13,341 nt of DNA. Source: Ichthyophonus hoferi (taxonomy: Eukaryota > Opisthokonta > Ichthyosporea > Ichthyophonida > Ichthyophonidae). Under the pieces are notes generated by a model, which had not been told where the DNA came from, did no database searches, and saw only the letters and a list, made by a program, of their open reading frames with translations. This document shows positions 6,911-13,341 of the stretch, piece by piece. The position numbers and the translations under genes were made by a program. The first letter of the stretch is position 1. Each line of letters opens with the position of its first letter. The DNA lies in the NCBI GenBank assembly GCA_002751075.1, contig NAOQ01000158.1:1-13341 (forward strand). The letters are read 5' to 3'.

Positions 6911-9900
6911 CTATGTGATGTATATCAGGATATAAGTATAGGTATAGATGTTAGTGTGTAAATAAAAAGAAGCAAATATATGAGACATAAATATATGAAA
7001 GGGAGGTGGGGGTAGAAGAGGGGGAGAGGAGAGGTAAGCATATATGTCTAGGCACTTCGGTAATATATATTTCGCGGAAGTAAGTATATATATGTATATG
7101 CTTATGAGCCTAAAGTGTAAAGTGATGAATATACATGAGAAAACATCCGTACTAGAGAGACCAACTGAAATAAATTATAGAAAGGGTAAATAGGTAAGGA
7201 AAAAAAGCAATAATATCAAGTTTCACACCTGTACATGTGTTCAAAGTACACCTTCTAATGTTTACTTTGGTACCATAGCAGGCCCTTCCCCCCAGGCATC
7301 GTCTCGTCCTTTTCTGTTTTCCTCTCATCTCTCCACACTCACCCTCACACACACCCCATGGATCCCACTTAGACCATTTCATATTTGTACATGATGTTGA
7401 GACTGTGCAGTTGCGCACCTGGATTATAAGAATGCCACCCAATTAGAGCACGGCATAACTCAATTAAAGGTAATGATTCGTCTTTCAGTTTGAATTCCAC
7501 TAGATACACTATGTATACTATGTAAGGAGAAAAGAATAGAAACAATGCTTACAATAGGTACAACCATACAACCAAAAGTCATTACAATATATTATACTGT
7601 ATGTATTGACATGCTAACTGATTTTTTGTATATCAGAGAGGGGATGTAAAAAGTGGACGAATAAAGACAAATGGTTTACAGAGTCTATATAACTGCAAAA
7701 TCGTTAGAGTTACATTTGCTTTACTAAATATATGACTTCCTAAGTCTGGTTTGACAACAACAAAATAAGATTGTGCACAATATAGAAAGTATACATGGAT
7801 AAATAATACCCAAACTTAAGGGACAAAGTGGAAATAGACGGAAAGACAAATAGGTGGTATAGTGGCATAATGGTATGACAACATGGCAATATGATAGTAT
7901 GATAGGATATTATGATTGTATAATAGTATCATAGTATTACAATAAATATTATAATCTAATATAATAAGTGTATAATAATACCATAACATGACAATGAAAT
8001 AGAATATTAATATAATAGGATTATAATATTATGGTATAGTAATATAGCCATACCACATAACTCGGCCCAATGCATTGTTTGCCTCTAAATCTGGGAGCTG
8101 GGTTTAAGCAATAACGCCACTTGGTACGATATGCCTTGTTCTTCCCACACAGCCCTGAACACTTACTCCACAAAGTCCACCTTCCCCAGCCACCATCTAC
8201 TGTGATTCCTGTAAGAAGACAGACACCTTCCTTAAAAACTGGGCAACATTTATCACGTTCATTTTATGATATAATAATAACCATGTTAAGACCGCTGGCT
8301 TTGAGCCCATATATAATAGATAATACAGTTTTTTATGCTATTATCTTATTTCTTACATTTGATTGGACACACATGGTTAAGGCTTGAAAAACAAATCTCT
8401 TTGAATTTTAGCAACATACTTAGATTTTCTTGGAACCGCATGTAGAGAATTATAGTGCTTGGGGTGGTAATAGCAATTATTTGGTGAATAAATACCATTT
8501 TTTTGATTCAAGGAAAATGATATATTATAATTATCTCTATTACAACATATAACATATGCCCTTAAACAATCTCCAGTCAACTATATAGCTTATTTATATA
8601 GCCATTACACAGGCGGTTATAAATTATAATCAAGTATAATTGTATTTGAACATACAACTGCAATCTGACCACATTGAAATTAATCTCGCATCGTCAATTG
8701 TCTAAATTGCTATTAATATTTACGTATGGCAATAATCAGATACACCATTATATATATATATATATGCAACAGTCGTAATAAACTAATACATATATACGGA
8801 CGACTATACAAATTAATAAATATACAACAACAATAGCATAAACTAATATATAATAACAATTACAATAACAATTAATAAATACTCAATAAGAATCATACCA
8901 ACCAATAAATTTGTAACAACATTCATTCTATTATATGAGTGTGAATATATGTCAATATGTCATAGTGCGATATTAATGCAATACTGTGTAGGTAAAAGAG
9001 GCACCTGTCATATTGGATTTATCTCGGAAAGACATATTGGTATTTGATGCGACACTAGAGTTGGTTCGTGGCGAGAGAACTGATGGTTCTGTAACAAAAA
9101 GAGATTTTATTGTTACATTATGGTTTACATAAATGTTATATCTATTATATTTTTACATATATTTGCTTTGTGTTTATTATTTATATTATTATATATATAT
9201 GGAAATAGACAGACTATTAAAATATCATAACCAGGTCTGAGAGAGACATATTCAGCAACTAAGTATCAAAAACTAACGATTCTACCACAATACTACATGC
9301 ATTCATAAAATATGGATTGTATATACCCGTCCTACCAAGGATGTATCCAGTATTGGTGTAAAATTATAAAACATGCCTTTGTGTATACATATTTTTACAC
9401 CATCAACTATTTCTAATTTTTAGATAATGCAAGTGAATAAATACGTTTAGATAGGTGACTCCAATAAGATAAGATAAATTTATCAAGCATTTTATCTACA
9501 GCAAGAAATGATTATACGTCCACATGCAGATCGTAGTGCTATTGCAAGTATTGGTTGAGATTGATCATCCAATATTGAAACTGCACATAAAACCTTTTAA
9601 TCTTAATATAATCAACATATACAAGTCATGAATCTAATCAGTAATTAATTTATGAATGAGCACAGGTTTGTTGTACTATACAAATAACCTTTAATTAGGC
9701 ACTCGCCTGTATTGCAATATGATTGAATAATAACAGATCGAAGGTATAATGTAAGTTAATTCTAATAATCATTCCTGTAACGAACAGATAGTATATTTCA
9801 TGCTAGCAGATATTATATATTGCTCAGAACTGAATATTTCCCTGTGATCCAATTAGTGTTATGTTAAAGATTCATTTATAATACAATAGTCATATCCCTG

Positions 9901-12900
9901 TATTTTCTTTTAGGGCCAATAATGTTGAATCGACCATGTCCTATAATATTAACGAGTGAAAATTAAGCTCTTACCAGCAATGTCAATCCCTTGAAGGCGA
10001 AGGGCACGCTGGGCGTCAAACAATGATGTTGGCTGATAGTCGACTGGTTGGTTAGTGTGTGTTTGAATGGAATTTCAATCAAGAACATCAAATATATTGC
10101 ATAAAAAGATAAGAGATAGTGGAAGATGATCTTCCTACACGTTGCCTTGTGACCTCTATACAAACCTCAAACTATAAATACGTGAGGATTTGCAAACATG
10201 GTCTTGTGAAGTGTGCCACAAGACCCATTGACGAAATAGAAAATCACTAAATTAAAAAAACAATAGTGGCTTTATGTATACAGCATAGGGTATAATGTAT
10301 TCAGTATACCTTCCATACCAGGCAGTTATTTCTATGTTATATCACCATTGCACCCCTCTCTACTGTCTAGTACTAAGGCTAAAACTATTATTGTTACTAC
10401 ATCCACTCCTATCATCATATGACCTGGGTTGTAACACTACCTAGTAAACCATATAGATTCCCTAATCTTAGGTACTTCCTCATCGTTAATTAAAGAGTAC
10501 TATTAAAGATATTCACCATGATTAACAATTAATCAGTATAATTAGTATTTGATGGTTAATTAGTTGCTGTGATTGGGACTTAACCAACCGTGGTTAAGGC
10601 AATTTTGCCATCATCTGATCGCAATTTCTTCATGTTTTTTTTTCCCTTAAAAAAGGATATCTTTGAGTTGTATATATAATATGAAAAAGGAGAGGGAGAG
10701 AAGTGACTGCAAATTTATTAAGATAGTGTGGTAGATCTTGTCTATATAAATTATACATCATGTTTATCTTATAATGAAAGATATTCAAAAGAGTGTCTGG
10801 TTACGTATGTATAGATAACTTATATATAATATATTTATTACATATATATATATATTATGCACATCAGACATTTCTTATAAGAATCGATATTTGAAAGATA
10901 TCTGGTCACAGATGTATATATAAGCACATGCTATGTATTATATAATATATTCTATACTATATATATGATAGGTATTACAACTTTGAGGAAGAGGCGATAT
11001 GGGCTTAAACCTATCATTAGCTATTGGGGAACTTAACTCAACTGGGAACTAGGATATTTATGACTGGCCCGCTAGCTTATACATTTGATATCTTTCATAT
11101 TAGTATGCAAAGATATGCCGTAAACATAAAAGAAAACCCATGATTGGTGATTAACATTAGGTTACTTGTATATTTTTTAACTAATATTGTGAATATCAAG
11201 TCAAAGTAGGGTATGCTAAAAATATGTTTCAAAACAACAGTTGTGAAATAAAAACGGGAAAGGTCTGGACCGTCCTGATTATGATTAATATTAAACTATA
11301 GATATATACTCTGACATATATATAAAATAAAAAATAAAAACCTATATATATATCATTTCCAGTACCGTACATCACACCTACCACCATTGGTTCTCCCGTG
11401 TATTCTAGAAGGTCTACTGTGGACTCGTCAATCATGATTGGATCCCCATGGAGGCCTACAATCATTGGAGAATTAAAAATGTTTCCATTTACTTTTGCTT
11501 TTCTTGCGGGTTTTTTGATGTTCTTGAACATATTAAAAATAGTATAAGATAGGTTTGGGCTTGTCGTATTCTCTATTGGCCAGAAGCGATAATTTGTAGT
11601 AGTTAATTGGGTGTTAGGAATGCCTCTGTGATGGTACGGCTGAGTGAGTAGGTATAATAAAATTTATAACCATATCCTACCATAACTATAACCTACTATG
11701 ACTATGTAGTATGACATAACACGGTATAACATCCTACTATAATGACAAAGATATGTGAACATTAATGGAGAAGTAAATTGGTTTTACATATTGATATATA
11801 GTGTTGGTTGTGAATTAGACAAAAGTAGCTGAGACAAAATGTACCAAAAGGTAGGTTAGGTTTCAACTGACATAATATACCATAACATATCGTATCATAC
11901 CATGTCATATTATACTATTTAATCCTTTATCCTATATGTTGTATCATATTATATTATACTGACACCCACTGAGACTGACCTATGACGAAAATTCCATATC
12001 GTCAAGGATTTTCCATGATGAGGCATGACACTTCGCTTTCCACCATTAAGACCAAGAACTCCACCTTGTACGTTGTCCCAGAGTGTTACCATGGGGTTTT
12101 TACCATGAGCATCTGTCCGCCCTCCCAGCTATTGGAATGATTATAAACAGTTTATATTAGAATCTTCTGTATCCTGTATATCTTATGAAAGTTAATATTC
12201 CTAGACGTGTGTTTTCCGGTATAGACCAATGTATCATACATTTACTTAAATATCTTCTGAGTAATAGTTTATTTTCCAACTGCAACCGTGAAAGTTGGAG
12301 TCAGTCTAGAGGTGTAAACTCTATACTGCATCAATCCATTCTATCGAAGCTAAATTATGTTTTCACGCATAATTTGGCAAATTAGATAGTCAAATTAAAT
12401 ATAATCTGACTGGCTGATTGAGTTGCATTCCTTTTACGTGATAGAGAGACAGAAAGCCTACACTTAGGGACTTGGTAAAGATAATGTACTATACTATAAT
12501 ATAATGGAACACCTTATAATATCATACAGTTTACCCTGAAGCATTGAAATACATGACTGGGAAATATGATATCATGTGATGTAATATAATATAATATAAT
12601 ACAATTTATTATAATATATTGTAATAGATTATATGATAATAACATGTAGTAAAATATCATATAGCCTATTCTAATGCAATATAATATAGTAAAATACAAT
12701 ACAAGATTATATAAATGGAAGAAATCAGTATCGCATCAAATAAATTAAAACGTAGTAAAAGTTAAATACGGCCCCAAAACGCTTATGCTGACACTTCAAG
12801 ATACCCATTTCAATACCCCTGACAGGCACTACCCGCATAATAATGATACATGTTATATAATTATATAAACAGTCATCCGACAGGAAGAGAAATAATACCG

Positions 12901-13220
12901 CCATTACATGACGTAACACAACTGTATTGCAATCTGAATTTTGTACGGCAGGCCCATGAAATTGGTTGTCAACATTGTCTGTATAATACATTGCAGTATA
13001 TTTTGGCATATGGTTGTGCATTAGATTTTCAAAATTAGGTTTCTAACATTATATAATGTAATCCTACATATTCTAGCATGCAATATAATACTATACTAAA
13101 ATTTTGAATTGTAATATATTACAAAATACAGTAATGTATAATATAAAAATTTATAATCTGATATTATATAATTGCGTACGACATACTATAATACTTTTTA
13201 AGAAACCAATCAAGACAATC
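6702..13220 (-). CDS. Probable secreted beta-helix (DUF4955-like) protein with C-terminal TSP1 repeats
   Basis: Reading down the minus strand, the supported exons are 12128-11980, 11502-11382, 10032-9975, 9088-9005, 8208-8054 (or 8057), 7418-7229 and 6910-6702. All junction phases agree (2, 0, 1, 1, 0, 1). Candidate earlier exons are 13220-13187, 12978-12913 and 12828-12770. The product begins with a region matching bacterial beta-helix proteins: RTDAHGKNPMVTLWDNV, then SPMIVGLHGDP, then PTSLFDAQRALRLQG. A linker rich in Ser, Thr and Asn (EPSVLSPRTNSSVASNTN) follows, then two complete six-cysteine TSP1 repeats, each with the W-x-x-W-x-x-W ladder, and a third partial one. The proposed stop is TAA at 6704-6702. 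The true start and signal peptide would lie upstream, beyond the contig end. The role is probably extracellular glycan binding or cleavage with TSP1-mediated adhesion. This is inferred from domains only. I have no exact family member in mind for the whole architecture. Confidence 0.75.
7229..8208 (-). CDS. Two complete TSP1 repeats (two exons)
   Basis: Exon 8208-8054 encodes DGGWGRWTLWSKCSGLCG, then CLNPAPRFRGKQCIGPSY. Exon 7418-7229 completes that repeat with RNCTVSTSC and contains the whole second repeat: WSKWDPWGVCEGECG, KRTRRCLGGRACYG, RRCTLNTC. Each repeat has all six cysteines, the tryptophan ladder and an Arg-rich strand. The 'NPAP...G-xCxG' segment of repeat 1 is the form common in animal thrombospondins, semaphorin 5 and hemicentin. 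The C-x-x-S/T-C-G site for O-fucosylation is not met (CSGLC and CEGEC), while the W-x-x-W sites for C-mannosylation are kept. The intron between them splits repeat 1 after its fourth cysteine. Confidence 0.85.
7860..8045. repeat. Decayed GTATAG/ATGATAGTATA repeats in a minus-strand intron
   Basis: Irregular units such as TGGTATGAC, TATGATAGTATGATAGG, TATAATAGTATCATAGTATT and ATAATATTATGGTATAGTAATA fill the end of the intron next to exon 8208-8054. The style resembles the array at 229-445, which suggests one class of intronic satellite-like sequence spreads or arises repeatedly in this genome. Confidence 0.5.
9005..9088 (-). CDS. Ser/Thr/Asn-rich linker exon of the beta-helix/TSP1 gene
   Basis: This 84-base exon sits between TTACAG and a GTGCCT donor, phase 1 on both sides. 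It encodes PSVLSPRTNSSVASNTNMSF, then RDKSNMT. It has no cysteines, contains N-S-S and N-M-S/N-M-T sequons, and connects the beta-helix end (LRLQGIDIA) to the first TSP1 repeat. Flanking introns 8209-9004 and 9089-9974 are AT-rich. Apart from a TA run near 8748-8765, I see nothing else in them. Confidence 0.6.
9975..12128 (-). CDS. DUF4955-like C-terminal beta-helix region (three exons)
   Basis: Exon 12128-11980 encodes GGRTDAHGKNPMVTLWDNVQ, then LNGGKRSVMPHHGKSLTIW. Exon 11502-11382 encodes NSPMIVGLHGDPIMI and LLEYTGEPMV. Exon 10032-9975 encodes PTSLFDAQRALRLQGIDIA. From memory, bacterial proteins (often labelled 'silent information regulator Sir2' by mis-annotation, and placed with pectate-lyase-like folds) carry the same order: an RTD...NPMVTLWDNV block, 'MPNHGKSLT-WNF', 'VIGFHG', 'LES-G--V-P-SLYEAQL-LRLG'. 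No enzymatic activity is established for this region that I know of. The acceptor at 11503-11504 has a poor pyrimidine tract, so the 5' border of that exon could shift. The intron 10033-11381 holds a 106-bp duplication. Intron 11503-11979 holds CATA/CTA-rich decayed repeats near 11640-11755 and 11870-11960. Confidence 0.7.
10579..10598. repeat. Short perfect hairpin (8-bp stem, 4-base loop)
   Basis: CTTAACCA (10579-10586), loop ACCG, TGGTTAAG (10591-10598). It lies deep in the largest intron of the minus-strand gene. It has no U-tract or other partner, so no function is suggested. Confidence 0.6.
10750..10970. repeat. Diverged tandem duplication with a period of about 106 bp in the largest intron
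   Basis: Copy 1 (about 10750-10855) and copy 2 (about 10856-10970) align in order: ACATCA, then CTTATAA, GATATT--AAAGA, TCTGGTTACGTATGTATA (TCTGGTCACAGATGTATA in copy 2), and then TATATAATATATT. Differences are frequent. The sequence has no coding potential. Confidence 0.6.
12485..12715. repeat. AT-rich degenerate TATAATA repeats in a minus-strand intron
   Basis: Irregular TATAATATAATA, AATACAAT and ATGATATCATG units lie between the supported exon ending at 12128 and the candidate exons above 12770. The minus-strand open frame at 12514-12699 is repeat-derived (Ile/Tyr/Leu-rich). The stretch 12129-12484 includes a slightly GC-richer patch at 12200-12380 with weak coding potential on either strand, which I could not place. 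Confidence 0.5.
12770..13220 (-). CDS. Candidate upstream exons of the beta-helix/TSP1 gene
   Basis: Three short pieces can be chained in phase into the well-supported exon at 12128. They are 13220-13187 (DCLDWFLKKYY, donor GTATGT), 12978-12913 (NVDNQFHGPAVQNSDCNTVV) and 12828-12770 (PVRGIEMGILKCQHKRFGA). The Asn-rich, alternating pattern of the middle piece suits a right-handed beta-helix rung. The composition is clearly richer than the flanking AT sequence. However, the GT donor at 12912 is non-consensus, and no family motif is decisive. The overlapping plus-strand frame at 12850-13038 is the alternative reading. Confidence 0.35.
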
Positions 13221-13341
13221 CTAGTAAGGTTAATGAGAGGAAATTGAAATGGTATTTTAGAGAAAAAAAATGTATAATTTTAAGATCAACATATAGTTAT
13301 CAACACAAGTGTATATGAAAAAAAAAAAAAAAAAAAAAAAA
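13221..13341. other. AT-rich contig end finishing in a 24-A run
   Basis: No exon is visible. The last 24 bases (13318-13341) are all A, preceded by a shorter A run at 13263-13270. The poly-A is probably where assembly stopped. It could also be the tail of a retroposed sequence, but no element body is recognisable beside it. Confidence 0.6.

Noticed and set aside
8121-8387. Plus-strand open frame of 88 codons
   Set aside because: It is the antisense shadow of TSP1 exon 8208-8054, which has clear six-cysteine structure on the minus strand.
12185-12385. Plus-strand 66-codon open frame starting MKVNIPRRVF
   Set aside because: It has no family resemblance and no clear splice or promoter context, and it lies inside an intron of the minus-strand gene. 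The length is only mildly unexpected for this composition.
12850-13038. Plus-strand 62-codon frame with several Cys and His
   Set aside because: The minus strand of the same stretch gives phase-consistent exons of the beta-helix gene with a more fitting Asn-rich pattern. Neither is certain.
13318-13341. Poly-A tail of a retroposed element
   Set aside because: No element body, target duplication or open frame lies beside it, and the sequence simply ends in the A run.

Overview
The window looks like a complete contig from an AT-rich, intron-rich eukaryote. All of the recognisable protein sequence sits in short exons (about 40-190 nt) bounded by GT-AG sites. Introns run from about 70 to 1,350 bp and are full of microsatellites and decayed tandem repeats. 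There is no operon structure, no long single-exon gene and no RNA gene I can support. The contig begins in an ATAC microsatellite and ends in a 24-A run, so both ends are probably assembly breaks. The lineage is unclear. The gene set mixes an AMBRA1-like WD40 protein, a fungal-type cystathionine gamma-synthase, and a bacterial-looking beta-helix domain joined to animal-like thrombospondin type 1 (TSP1) repeats. A protist outside the standard models (a holozoan or an alveolate relative) would fit, but I cannot choose.

Layout. (1) 129-1069, plus strand: three phase-compatible exons from the C-terminal half of an AMBRA1-like WD40 protein, with both ends missing. (2) 1190-1340: a compound trinucleotide microsatellite. 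(3) 1490-2902, plus strand: the last four exons (about 150 residues) of cystathionine gamma-synthase, ending in a proper stop but without the active-site lysine region. Only about 420 bp separates two incomplete genes here, so this is either a rearrangement or an assembly chimera. (4) 3012-6032, plus strand: a chain of candidate small exons of a gene I do not recognise. (5) 6702-13220, minus strand: a large multi-exon gene for a probable secreted protein. Its N-terminal part matches the C-terminal region of bacterial pectate-lyase-like beta-helix proteins of the DUF4955 type (family number from memory). A Ser/Thr/Asn-rich linker follows, then two complete TSP1 repeats and a third degenerate one. 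This gene converges on the plus-strand gene at 3012-6032.

The genes share no obvious pathway. The most notable locus is the beta-helix/TSP1 gene, because its architecture is unusual and the joins between its core exons are phase-consistent. The most important caution concerns the AMBRA1/cystathionine gamma-synthase junction at the trinucleotide repeat.
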